A DNA stretch of 64,000 nt from Lagopus muta (taxonomy: Eukaryota; Chordata; Aves; Galliformes; Phasianidae). Below the pieces are notes generated by a model. The model saw nothing but the letters and a program-made list of their open reading frames with translations. It had not been told where the DNA came from and did no database searches. The stretch lies in assembly GCF_023343835.1 (NCBI RefSeq), contig NC_064439.1, forward strand, positions 38,262,508-38,326,507, in the 5' to 3' direction. Shown in pieces: positions 1-10,700 of the stretch. Position numbers and translations under genes: made by a program. The number at the start of each line of letters is the position of its first letter. Within the stretch, counting starts at the first letter, position 1.

Positions 1-854
1 TATGTCCTTTATCTGTAATCTTGTAAGAACACATTGCAGCCTGTGAATGAATATTTGTATTTTTACTTCCATGTCATCGTTTTCCAACCCGGGCTACTGG
101 GAGTACGTTGAGCCAAACTGGAAAAGCTCCCAAGCCCAGACTGTTGTTCCCTGTGCGTGGTGTTGACCCTGTTGTGTGGAGGCAGCAGGTGACTGCATGG
201 ACTGACTGGGGTTGGGTGATTTGCTACCTACATGTGCTCCCACTTCATGTTGACCAATTCTGCTTTATTATTATAGTTATCTTTGTGTCATCATCAGTAT
301 CATCTTTGTCATATAGCAGGATGTTTAATTCTTTCTGCCCCAAAATGTGGACAATCTTTAAATGATTATAAATAAATGATTGCAAGTAGTATATATAAAT
401 TTCAGTATTTATGGCTTGATTGTCTTATTACTTACCTCAATTTTAGATACTGATGCTCATTGTTTCAGAAAAATACTTCATATTTGCAACAAGACATTAG
501 AGAAGACAGTAAGACCCATAAATATTTGTTACGCTTTAAGAATAATACAAAAGAATCTTTAGAGGTGTATGTTTTTAAGGTGCAGGTTTGATCCTTGACA
601 TATTTTTATTTCTGTTGTGATATTAGCTCTTGCCTTTTGCCCCAGTATATTGTTACAGCTGCTTAGGTGCCATCCATTCAGGTTCCCACAGTAACAGTTC
701 TGCTGGGAAACAACAGAACCCAAGGGGAAGAACACGAGGCATGCTGCAACACCTGGGAATACTGATGGGAGTGGCCCAGTGCCTCTGTGAAGCAGAGTGC
801 CTCCTGGAGGGCTCAGTACCTACATCAGATGGATCGGTATAGATTGTGTGTGCT
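1..854. other. Upstream intergenic sequence, no gene seen
   Basis: AT-rich, CpG-poor unique sequence upstream of the promoter island. The short open frames in it have no recognisable domain, codon bias or splice context. I see no repeat family, RNA gene or promoter signature. Confidence 0.6.
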
Positions 855-1052
855 TAGAATCATAGCATGGCTTAGGTTGGGAAGGACCTTAAAGATTATC
901 CATTTCCAAACCCCTTGCTGAGGCACAGTTGCCACCATTAGATCAGACTGTCCAGGGCCCCATCCAGTGTGGCCTTGAACTCCTCCAGGGATGGGGCAGT
1001 CACAGCTGTGGACTCTCCAGAAAGGTTTCCAGTTAACTTTCAAAGCAGCTGC
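855..1052 (-). mobile_element. CR1 LINE 3' fragment (old)
   Basis: Read on the plus strand, the block opens with the reverse complement of a CR1 3' tail (AGAATCATAGCATGG) and then the diagnostic GGTTGGGAAGGACCTTAAAGAT stretch with changes. It continues through the words for 'cccatccag..tggccttgaactcctccagggatggggcagtc'. Many mismatches and the early truncation near 1052 point to an old, decayed copy. No target-site duplication is visible. The subfamily cannot be assigned by eye. Confidence 0.85.
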
Positions 1053-1139
1053 TTATCAGGACCATGTGGTGTTAGATTTAGGAGTGCAGACACCTGAGGG
1101 CATCCTGATAGAGGAATGGCTAGGTTTGTGGTTGCCATT

Positions 1140-1335
1140 TGTTAAGGTTGGCAAAGACCTATAAGGTCATGAAGTCCACCCGTGCCATGCCTGCTGACTG
1201 TGTCCATCATTTCCATATCCACATGATTCTTGAACACCTCTAGGGATGGTGACTCTTCCTGTGTAGCCTGTGCCACTGCCTCACCATTCTTTTGGAGAAG
1301 AAAAGGATTTAACCTGAACCTCCCTTGGTGTATCG
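1140..1335 (-). mobile_element. Second CR1 LINE fragment (old)
   Basis: A separate CR1 copy with its own 3'-end region. It has AAGGTTGGCAAAGACCT, then 'aggtcat.aagtccacc', then 'cacatgattcttgaacacctctagggatggtgactc' and 'taacctgaacctcccttgg', in the order found in CR1 reverse complements. Internal deletions are evident. It ends about 150 bp before the CpG island, so the promoter's upstream edge lies directly next to repeat DNA. Confidence 0.8.
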
Positions 1336-2183
1336 AGACCTGTGAGAAGGGGACTGCTGAAAGGTTGGCCCAGCTCAGGCAAAAACATTTCAGATACCGC
1401 AGGTTTGGTGTAAAACACTCTTAACGAGGTTGCATTTTCCCTGCGCTGTGGAACTTTGGTCTGAGAAGGAAGCCCACACAGGGAACGAAGTAACCGCGGG
1501 CACACTGCGGCCGTGATCGCTTTAGGAGCTCACGCGTGATTTTTTTCGGGCTGTATTTTTTGCGGAGCAACTCGGAGGGCCGGCGGCGGGTCCTGCTTGT
1601 GGCTTCCCTGCCGGATTTGGCTCCGTTTCCCTCCTCGCTCCGCTCTCGCCGTGCAGTGCTGCGTGGCGCCGGCAGCCTGAGCAGAGGGAGCTCCAGCCCC
1701 ACGCAGCCGCTCCGGCCGCCGCCAGCAGCTCGGAGCCCCCATCTGCAGGGCGGGTGGTGCTGGGGGGAGGCGAGGGGAAAATAAAATAAAGGCAACACCC
1801 GGGTCAATGCTCGGCTCCGCTCGCCGCCGGCACCTCGCTCAGGTCTGAAACCGCTTCGCTTTGCTGTATTGCGCTTGCCTGGGCTGGGGGGAGGGGACGA
1901 AGGGGAGGTTTAACTTTTACTTGACATTAGCGGGTTATTGTCAGCCTCCCCGGGCCGAGCCCCGCGGCCTCCCGCGCCCCCTCGCCCGGCCTCCGCTCCT
2001 CCGCTCAACTTTGTTCAAAGGGCCGCGGCCCACGGGGCTCCTCCGGGCCCGGGACACGGACGGCGCCGATAACCCCGGCGCCGCGAGTTGGGCTCCGCGG
2101 CGGAGAGCGGCTCCGTCCGCGTTCGCTGAGTCGGGGCGGCTGAAGGCCACCGCGCCAAGGACACGCGCGCGCACACCGCACTC

Positions 2184-2184
<1 letters not shown>

Positions 2185-2234
<50 letters not shown>
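2185..2234. repeat. (CA)25 microsatellite in the 5' leader
   Basis: Fifty uninterrupted bases of CA dinucleotide, about 210 bp upstream of the start codon and inside the CpG island. If transcription starts upstream of it, it lies in the 5' untranslated region. Long pure CA tracts are usually length-polymorphic and can adopt Z-DNA. Confidence 0.97.
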
Positions 2235-2235
<1 letters not shown>

Positions 2236-2442
2236 GATACAAAAGTCGGGAGGATCGCGGGCAGAATCGCGGTGCAGCCGGAGCCATGCGTGCCACGGCC
2301 TCGTGAGGGGGAAAGGCAGGCGGGGAGGAACGGAGCGAGGAAAAGCAGAAAGGAGGAAAAGAGAGCGGGGAACGCCAAAGAAAGAAGCGGGGTGGTGGAA
2401 AGTGTTCGCCTGCTTTTGTCTCGCAATACAGTGAACTGGAAG

Positions 2443-2622
2443 ATGGAGATGGATGTTAAGGGAGTTTCTCCGTGCCCGGAGCCCATCCCCCCGGCGGCGG
2501 GGGCTGGCGGCTGCCCGCACCAGCGCCCGCACCACCGCGATGGGCAGCCCGCCGAGCCGGCCCCCGCCGCCGACAGCGGCCACCCGGAGCGGCGGCACGG
2601 CAGCGACAAAGAGGACAAAAAG
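2443..2622 (+). CDS. First coding exon (60 codons) of an unidentified gene, partial
   Basis: An ATG at 2443 in strong Kozak context (AAGATGG: A at -3, G at +4) opens a frame of exactly 60 codons. It ends in AAAAAG followed by the splice donor GTACGT, so the exon closes in phase 0. It is the first ATG in a frame with no in-frame stop as far upstream as 1861. The peptide starts MEMDVKGVSPCPEP, is rich in Pro, Ala, Gly and His, and ends in a charged SDKEDKK stretch. It has no signal peptide, membrane segment or known domain, so it is probably a disordered N-terminus of an intracellular protein. A second in-frame ATG two codons later (2449) could also be used. I do not recognise the family. The combination of a GC-rich exon and a giant first intron is common in developmental regulators and neuronal genes, but that is no basis for a name. 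Exon status is well supported by start, frame and donor; expression is not shown. Confidence 0.75.
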
Positions 2623-2628
2623 GTACGT
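2623..2628 (+). other. Splice donor of exon 1 (GTACGT)
   Basis: AAAAAG|GTACGT matches the vertebrate 5' splice consensus at most positions. Read-through beyond it continues into very low-complexity GC-rich sequence, as expected for intron rather than protein. Confidence 0.75.
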
Positions 2629-2748
2629 CCGCACCGCTCCGCGCCCTCCCGCCCGCACTCCCCGGGGCGGGTGGGGGCAACCGGCCCCGCCGCCTCCGCC
2701 CGGCCCCGGCCGCGCCGCCTCGGGCAGCCCCGCGCCGCCCTTTGTGAG

Positions 2749-2769
2749 CGCGGCGGCGGCGGCGGCGGC
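2749..2769. repeat. (GCG)n trinucleotide tract
   Basis: Seven tandem GCG/GGC units in the CpG island, about 125 bp inside the presumed first intron. Confidence 0.9.
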
Positions 2770-3475
2770 AGAGGGAGGCGGGGGGCCGGCGGCGGAGGTT
2801 GCTTGAGGACAGCGGGGCGGGGAGGCGCGGGGCCGGGGCGGCGGGCATTGTTCCGGCCGGGAGCCGCCGCCGCCGCCAAAGTTTGCCTCGCTCGCGGAGG
2901 GGGACGGGGGGGCAGCGCCGGAGGGTCCTCCCCGCGGGTCGGGCGGCGGCGGGGGCCGCTCACCTGCGGGAAGGAGGGAGTCCGCCGCCCGCCCTCCGGC
3001 CCTGCTGTGTCATCGCGAGCCTCGGGTGGCGGAGTTCGGCGGGAAATGGGTCAGCCCGCAGCGCTCGGTGCGGGGACGTCTCCCGGCGGAGGAAAAGTCG
3101 GGAGGGTGGCACGGAGGGAGGCTGCCATTGAGATCGCAGCGGCGGTGCGCGCTTTTGTCTGCGGGCGCCGGCTTCATTTGTGTCCCCGGCGTGCGGGGCT
3201 GAGCCCGGGGCTGTCGGAGCGCTGTGCGGGCGCTGCTGCGAGGAGCGGGGTTGCGCGTGCCGCGATGGGAGCGGCGGCGCGTGAGCGGCAGCCGGGCGGT
3301 TCGCTCATGAACGCCCCGTGTAGCTGCCGAGCCCAGAGCGAAGGCGAAACGGAGAAACGTTGCGATCTGCTGCCTCCGAGCCGCGGGTCTTAAAGTAGTT
3401 TTACTGTAGTTTGGTTTCGTTGCAAATGGGGAAGAGAACGGGGACGCGGCGAAGGAATGCGGAACGGCGGTGCAA

Positions 3476-6400
3476 TAAATGAATGCAACAACTCTGTCAG
3501 ACCTCCTGTTTGCGTGAGGGGAGCTGAAATCGGCGTGAGAAATGCAGGGGCTTTGGGAAACCTGGTGTCTGTCACCGGAGAGCCCTGTTTTGTGCTGTTT
3601 GCCTCGTACGGTTCCAGCGTTTTCAGTTTGACCGTATCCATCCTATTGTTTTAATTACAAGGGAATATCGCAGCTTGACAGTCTGAACAGGGCCTGCACA
3701 GCTCGATAGGGAGGATCCAAGGGTTTCGTTTTTCCAGTGGTACCCCGTGGTTTGTGTACGGTGGGAGATGAGCGCAGAATTCCATCTCCCGTGAGTTATG
3801 AATATTTCATTCTGACGTGACTGCATGTTACTGTGCACAGCGAAATGCATTGCGTGTGGCTGTTTCTAGGATCTCTCGCCTCGCGTCGTGTTGCTTGATG
3901 GAATGTAGGAATGTAGAATGCAGTACTTCAAAATAATTGCGATGGAGAGCCACAGTTGCCGTTCACATGGGTTGGTTGTGCCGGCACGAGGAGTATTTAA
4001 GCCCTGCCATCGGCAGAAAGCCACGCTCCGTAGTTACTTTTGGCCGTGCCACACGGTCTGTGTAATGCTTTACCCATTGTGGGCATGAGGAAGGCAAAGG
4101 ACGCGTGGCTGAAGGTGAATGAGTGCTGGGGAAGGCTGATTATCGATGGTATGACTAATTAGTCCATTGCAATGTTGTAATTAACTGCACTGCATTGCTT
4201 TGTTCTGTATTTGCCAGAATATTTTGAACGTAAAAACAGAAGCGCTACCTTTTTTCCCCCCAGCTGTAGCCATGCAAAAGTACTGTGATAAATTCAGTTT
4301 TTATTTTTTTTAATTGAATATCAGCTTCTCCAGGCTTGCTGTTGCCAAAGGGCTTGCAATGACTTTAGCTTGTATTTTTGGGGGGAAGTACTGTGAGATT
4401 TCAAACCTTCCTCAGCGTGTCTTTTCTGGATACTATCCTGGGACGACCAGTGCCTCTTGTTAGTGCAAAAGTATTTTGGATATCTGGTGAAATAGTGGCA
4501 CTAGAAACGTGATGAGAAGCAGAGAACCCACTCAAGTGGTAGTAAAATCCAACCCTACTGTAGGGAAAAAAAAAGTGCAGGCACAAAACAAAACCCCCAA
4601 TTTGTTGGGGATGTCATCTAAGAGCTTTCTAAATGGATTGGAACGACAGTACCATTCTATTTTTGCCCCCTAAACAAATGTCGTAGACATGCTGATACAT
4701 TTTAGAAGTGTGAGCGCTCTGTGTGGAAACTGTAAAGAATGAGAGAACTTGATCTTGTGACATGTATACTTACAAATTCCTAAACACTAAGATCTTACAG
4801 AGTCTGGTGATTATACTGACAGGATGTGCTTTTTAGGATCATTCTTGAATTGCAAAGAGCCTCGTGTTTTATCATTCAGCATCATTGTCAGCGGAGGTGA
4901 AAGCAGTTTACTTCCACCTAAGTGGAAGTGGGTGAATTTATATTCTAATAAAGGTACTTTTTGCCACTACCTCCAAAAAGATCGTTGCAGCATTAAGCAA
5001 ACATATTCTTAATTCTGTGGAATTTCAGTGGAAGATAATGCTGTACTGTCCATTTCTATTGATATTGGGTTTTTTTTTTTTTTGTCTTTTCCCTTTTTTT
5101 TAATCTGTCATATGTTTGATTTTCATTTGTCTTTGAACTTCAATAAAATTCTGATACATGTACACTACTTGAAATACATTCCACTGTCTTCAGCTCGGAT
5201 GCTGTCATGCTTAAGAGTGTGCTTCAGTGCTTTGTTGGGGGCAGTCCTAGGTTACCTCCCACAAATCTTTCTGTGTTGAAACCATCTCTGAGCAATGCCT
5301 GAGTAGAAAAATGGTGAAAGTTGGCTTTTATAATTTATTAAGTGTACAGTACTTGGTGCTTTAAAGTGCAGCTGCCATTTAGGTGGGAAAAATTAAGCAG
5401 AAAAGAAGGCAAGATTTGGAAGACAATTAATATGGATGTCAATTTTTTTTCTTCCTATTTAACCAGAACACATGAGAGAATGTTTTTCAACACTGCTACG
5501 ATGTTTTCCATTGTTTGAATCAGAAGGAGATAGGTGTAACCCCACACAGAGCACCATGCCGACTTCCTCCTCTATGGTACAGTGGGAGAACAATTCTGTC
5601 TTAGAAGGGATGGGTATAGGGAGTGCTGGAGCAGTTGTCTGCAGGAGCTGGTGGGTTCAGGTAACATGCTACAGCTGGTGCTGGGATGAGAGTTTTCCCA
5701 GGGCTGGTACTTCACCTTAGGACTTTCAGCAGCCAGTGTTAGTGTTCTTATCTCCCAAAGTCCTCTAAAAGTTCTGCCTAGGTATGGATTTGCCCGTGCA
5801 ACTTTGCACAACCCAATTAGAGCATTTTATTTTGTTTTCCACTGAGGAAAACCTCAGGATGCCTGAGGTTTGCACAGGGCGTTTAGCACAAATGATTTAC
5901 AAGCCCTCCCAGAGCTTTCACGTTATGCCTGCGTTCCAGATGTAAAGACCCCTGTGAAATATCTCCAAGGTGAAGAACCTTCTGTGTATTTAAACGGAAA
6001 CGAGCACACCAAGGTTACTGCAACAGCAAGCCTATCTGACTGGGCACGTTGTATTCTATTTCAAAAACGATTTGCCAGTGTTTGATATGAGGGTTCTGAA
6101 TTGTTTTGTGGGCTTATTTGTGCAGCACTTCCCAGAATGCTCTTGCGTGACATCGCTGTGAGTGGTACCCAGGTGTGAGCTTCTGGAGGGGAAGAGCTGA
6201 GTGCTCTGGGGGAAAGCACTTGGTATTGACTTGGGAATTCTACTCTGCTGCACACGTGTTCTGCCACGAAGCTGATTGTCAGCATCTGAAAGCCTTCTGC
6301 TTGTGAATTTACAGGGCTACTGCCGTCACTGATGAAGTGGTTATCTTCCACAAACAGAAGGTCAGGAAGAGTGAAAGGATCTTTGGAATGCATTCCTTTT

Positions 6401-7360
6401 TAATAACATCTCTTAACATACGTACTTTTGTTTGGTTTGAAAAGTGATACGCAGCTAAGTGTTTTCCTTTAGAAAAGGGAAGACCTAAGAAATGCGATTC
6501 CTGCTTGGAGCTGGTGGTAGGAAGTTTTGTGTTGTGGGGAGGTCGTTCCAGTTACAGGTCAAACATGTTTCCATCACTGCAGGCAGGCAGTTCCACCATG
6601 CACAGGAAAGCAGTTCTCAGCCACTATTTTCCTGGAGATCTAGATGTTCTTTCAGTTAACCTGGGACCAGCCCATGGAACAACTTGAAATTAAGGACCAA
6701 AAGCTGATGCTGACGTCAGTAGTGGATAATGGGGACCAGACTGAGGTGGGTGGGACAAAGGAAGTGGAGACAATACTGCCAGTTGCTGATATTAGCAGCT
6801 TCTCTTGATCATTCTTTAAATCGCAATGTCCTGTACTAGTGGGAGTTTCCAAGCACTGAAGACCTTTTGCCAGGTGTATCACAGGGTATGGTCCTGCCAA
6901 CATGTAATGCAGATGTGAAAAGCCAAGGTCAGGCCACTGGCATCCCAGACGAACTCTTGTCACTTGGAGGTGGGAGAAATCTTCACTTGTGCTTGCTGAT
7001 ATTCTGAGAGTTTGATGTCAGACAGAAATTTCAGTTTTTACAGCGTGGGCAGAGATGAGGAACTTGTCTAACTCATTGCTAAGGAAGTTTCAGAAACTTC
7101 CTCAGCCCAACAGCACCAGTTCTGACTTCTTCATGTCCACTTTTAAGCATCTTTATTCTTAAGCTGCCAGGTTCTATGATATTCATGTTGATTTGTGTTG
7201 CATAGTTCAATGTCTTCAGACAAAATGGTCTGAAGAAAAGCTTATTCAGTGCTGACACCACCAACTTCCAGAGTTTCCAGTGCCTGCTGGCTGGCTGGAT
7301 GGTGGGTCTGCCCAATGCCGCTGACCATCCTGAGTACCTCATATTTGGGGCTGTGTCCCA
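3476..7360. other. Presumed intron 1, proximal part; no gene seen
   Basis: GC content and CpG density fall off after about 3475. The block near 4135-4200 has homeodomain-type words (ATCGAT, TAATTAG, TAATTAA) and may be regulatory. A small 8-bp-arm hairpin (ACTTCCAC/GTGGAAGT) lies at 4910-4929. A perfect 10-bp palindromic CRE (CTGACGTCAG) lies at 6710-6719. No exon could be defended. Confidence 0.6.
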
Positions 7361-7735
7361 CAGAGTCACAGAATCACAGAATCACCCGGGTTGGAAGGGA
7401 CCTCAAGGATCATGTAGTTCCAACCCCCCTGCCTGGCAGGGCCACCAAACATACACATTCAGATCAGGTTGCCCAGGACCCCGTCCAGCCTGGCCTTAAA
7501 CACGTCCAAGGACGGGGCATCCACAACCTCCCTGGGCAGCCCGTTCCAGGGCCTAACCACTCTCCTAGTAAAGAACTTCCCCCTAACATCCAACCTAAAT
7601 CTTCCCTCCTTCAACTTGGATCCATTTCCCCTAGTCCTGCTGTTGTCAGCCCTTTTGAAGAGTTTACTCCCCTCCTGGGTGTAGGTTCCCTTCAGGTATT
7701 GATAGGCTGCAATGAGGTCACCCCGCAGCACCCCA
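7361..7735 (-). mobile_element. CR1 LINE, 5'-truncated, relatively young
   Basis: Runs on the minus strand. The 3' end is at 7361 with two to three tandem TTCTGTGA-type units (plus strand: TCACAGAATCACAGAATCAC). A CR1 3' untranslated region of about 95 bp follows, then the C-terminal end of ORF2. The element is cut at its 5' end near 7735, the usual outcome of incomplete reverse transcription. The intact reading frame and crisp tail make it the best-preserved CR1 here. Confidence 0.95.
7459..7731 (-). pseudogene. CR1 ORF2 C-terminal remnant
   Basis: About 90 codons of open frame, read on the minus strand and ending in a stop at 7459. The peptide has the CR1 ORF2 C-terminal pattern after the reverse transcriptase domain: [13 protein letters not shown], then [18 protein letters not shown], then [21 protein letters not shown] and [13 protein letters not shown]. 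The endonuclease and reverse transcriptase domains are absent because the insertion is 5'-truncated, so it is not functional. The open plus-strand frame across the same place is only its antisense shadow. Confidence 0.9.
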
Positions 7736-10700
7736 CACCGCACCCCGTGGGTCAGTCCCACGTCATGGCTGTAGGGCAGACTCTAATGTGGGGAGCGTCT
7801 GCCTGGAATGGTACCCAGGGCCACAGCGCCTGGCAGGTGCCTGTGGAAGGGAGTCTCTGGTCTTTTATTCTGCTGCTGCAGGCAGCAGAGCTCTTAGCTG
7901 TGCCATCAACAGTTTTCAGTGAGCAGGGCCCAGGGGCTATCTGCTCTGAGGAGAATTTAAAAAAATTTGGATTAAAGAAATCAAAAGAGGCAATTTGCTG
8001 TGAACTGAGAGCCTTGCTTTGCAGGCAGGTCTACTTCTGCATTTCCATGTATTTGATGTACTCTGCCTCTAACACTTCTCTTGCCTTCCAGTGAGAGAAT
8101 CCTTAGATGAACCTAGGATTCTACCTTTATTGCAGAAATAAGCAGATGAGAAGAGGTGAGAAGAATAGAGAGAAAGAGAGAGAAAACCCCAACTGCTGAT
8201 ACCTCAACTGAAGGCAGGACTAATAAACTGCTAATTTGGTTAGACATCAGAGAGTCTAGAAGGAGAGATTTTGGGGATTAGGCCTCATAGTTTTCATAGC
8301 TCCAAAGTTAATTTTTGTCTTGAATTCTCAGGATAACTTTAACTGATATAGGATGTACGATTACCTCAGGTAAAATAAATAATGCATTTAAAAATATATT
8401 CATTTTGAAATGGCATATTGAAAATTTAGAATCTGGGGAATGAGGTCCAGCACTGATTTACGTCAGAGTTAGAGCATAAAGTTGGAAAGGAAGGAGCTGA
8501 CTTCTGCATTTTGCCAGTGTCCGCATTAAAACAGTGTACTTGCACGGGAATGATTCTTGAAAGTCTGACATGACACTGAGACTTCTGAAAGTATAATATG
8601 CTATTTAAAATAGTTCCCCTCTTAAATAAATTGCATGAGAAATGTTTTGGCCAAAGGCAAACAGCTGTTTAAATTTTTCAACCAACTGATCAATAAGTGG
8701 ATGAAGCTTGAAAAGCTGATCACGCTCTGAAAGGGTCCTGGGGTAAACATAGAATTGTTCATTCTAATGCTGGGATTTTATGCACAGTAAGTGCTACTTA
8801 CAGTTACTACAAAATGAAGTGCATGTGTAGTTGTGTAACAAATCCAGGGACATAAACAATGAACATCATGGGTGGAAGCTAAACAACACTCTTGAGTCAC
8901 CAGAAACAGAACCACAAATGTTGTTTGCTGAGGACAGGCTCGCTGGATAAAGGCAAATTTCGTCTTGGCTGCAGGAGAGCTGCAAGGATTCCTGCTTGGG
9001 AAGATGCAGCATTGAAAAGGGCATTATTATCTGCTCTGGAGCCACTGGGACATTGCCTTGACTCAGATGTAGAGGTATGTGCCTTTGTTCTGTGACTGGA
9101 AAGCAGCCCTATTCAGGACTGCACATGAGCCCATAGTTTGGCCAGTGCATGGCATATCCTTCTCATTTAAGTAGAGCGTGTTCTCAAAAGGTCAGTGTTC
9201 ACAGCAGCTCCTGTCCAAGGGTTGAGTGCCAGCCTGTAACAAATCTGGGCCTTCAAACAATGGAAAATCAATGAGGCTGGAAAAGAACAATACCCTTGTT
9301 GGTGCATGCTCTGCCCAGGGTTTTGCTCGATGCTCTCAGTCTTTTTAGGCCATCCCTGTCTGAGCTAAAGCTCCCTGTGTCTTGCTGCATCCTTACAGAG
9401 CAGTAATTCTCACTGTTCTGAGGTTAAGTTTACCTGGCTGCAAAGTGAGGTGCTGCTACAGATGTGTGAACTGGTTCAGTTTTATTTGGTTCTGGATCTG
9501 GTTGTTCTGTGCCTGGCTGCAGCCATGCCACTAGCATAATAACTGGGATTATTTCCCAGCAGCTCGTGCTAGGTGGCTGTCTGTACTGATTAGCTGCCAG
9601 TAGTAATTACCCAGTAAGGGCATAAAATTTGCACAGTCTCAGAAGAGTTATTAGGTTCTAACAACCCGCTTCTCAGAAAATACCCAAACAGAAAGAGAAC
9701 GGGACTGCAAACTGTAGGCAGGAAAAAATGACATCAACAGCACTGATAAGATTTCCATGAAGGTATTGCTCAGATCAAGCACTAAAGTGACGTTTAAACA
9801 TATGAAAGAAAAAAAGGATAGACTGGAAAGATATTACAAATATTAAGTATTCTACAGTTGTTTCCTTCTTTCCTTCTTCACTTCTCATCCTTTCTCTGTG
9901 GCTCTGGAATTCTCTTTTGTCCATTCTGTTTCATTTACCCGGCTACAAGGGGAACATGAATTGTTCCAGAAACTATAGTAACTGGTGCGTCTTAACTGGG
10001 ATAAAACAAGACTCAATTTGGCTTACAGTGCAGGTGAGGACTGTCATGTAAAAAATTTGTTAGACAGCCACAATTTACCAGAAAAACAGTAGTTCTTCCA
10101 TGTCTAATGGCTTCTGCCATGTGTTTAAATACAGCTGTTATTTTCATTATACATTCTATTAAGTGAAGCCCAATCTTGTTACAGAAGCAGAGTGGAAATG
10201 GTTTTCTTGACAGAAAAGCAAGTATTGGGTTAATAAAAACGCCAAACTCAAGCCCCTAAAGATTTTTGTATTACTGTTCTCTGGTTTCAGAGGTTGATCT
10301 TTTGAACACCTTGTCCTATAGTTCCAGAATTTATTCTTTCCCCAAGAATATTTTGCTCAAGTTGGTCAAGGCGATAACGTCGTCAACAACTGAACATACT
10401 GCAGGAAGATGAAGTACGTATTTCCAAATGTAGCTTTAGACCTCCCGTGAAGTGCTGCTATCGCTAACTGGCAAGGGGAAATAAAGTGGTTTGGCACCTG
10501 TGCCTGTTCCTTTAACCCAGATTCTATGTTAATTGATTCCAACAAGTGCCTCAAGCACCACTGACACCTCTTCTTCACTACTGACTAATGACTGTGATCT
10601 CACTGAGGTTATTACTAACTATGTACTCATTGCCAGGAGCCCGTTGGGGGAATCCTCTTTTTGGATCTGAACCAATATACTCCAGTAAAGTCTTTGTGGA

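Larger units (their letters stand above)
1490..3475 (+). promoter_or_regulatory. CpG-island promoter and 5' end of a plus-strand gene
   Basis: About 2 kb of GC-rich, CpG-dense sequence stands out sharply from the AT-rich surroundings. It contains GC-box (GGGGCGG) words near 2661 and 2810 and lacks a convincing TATA box at a fixed position. The AT-rich stretch near 1781-1791 (AAATAAAATAAAGG) is the only weak candidate. This is typical of a TATA-less, dispersed-start vertebrate promoter. The transcription start cannot be fixed from sequence; it must lie upstream of the start codon at 2443. Plus orientation is inferred from the coding exon and donor site. A divergent antisense transcript is possible but not shown. 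Confidence 0.85.

Noticed and set aside
1941..2963. 340-codon minus-strand open frame opposite exon 1
   Set aside because: Pro/Arg/Cys-Val low-complexity product of GC-rich DNA and the CA repeat read backwards; no domain.
1861..3393. 510-codon plus-strand open frame across the CpG island
   Set aside because: It starts at TTG, is low-complexity, and runs past a good splice donor at 2623. Only the 2443-2622 part is supported as coding.
7249..8094. 281-codon plus-strand open frame
   Set aside because: Largely the antisense of the CR1 element at 7361-7735.
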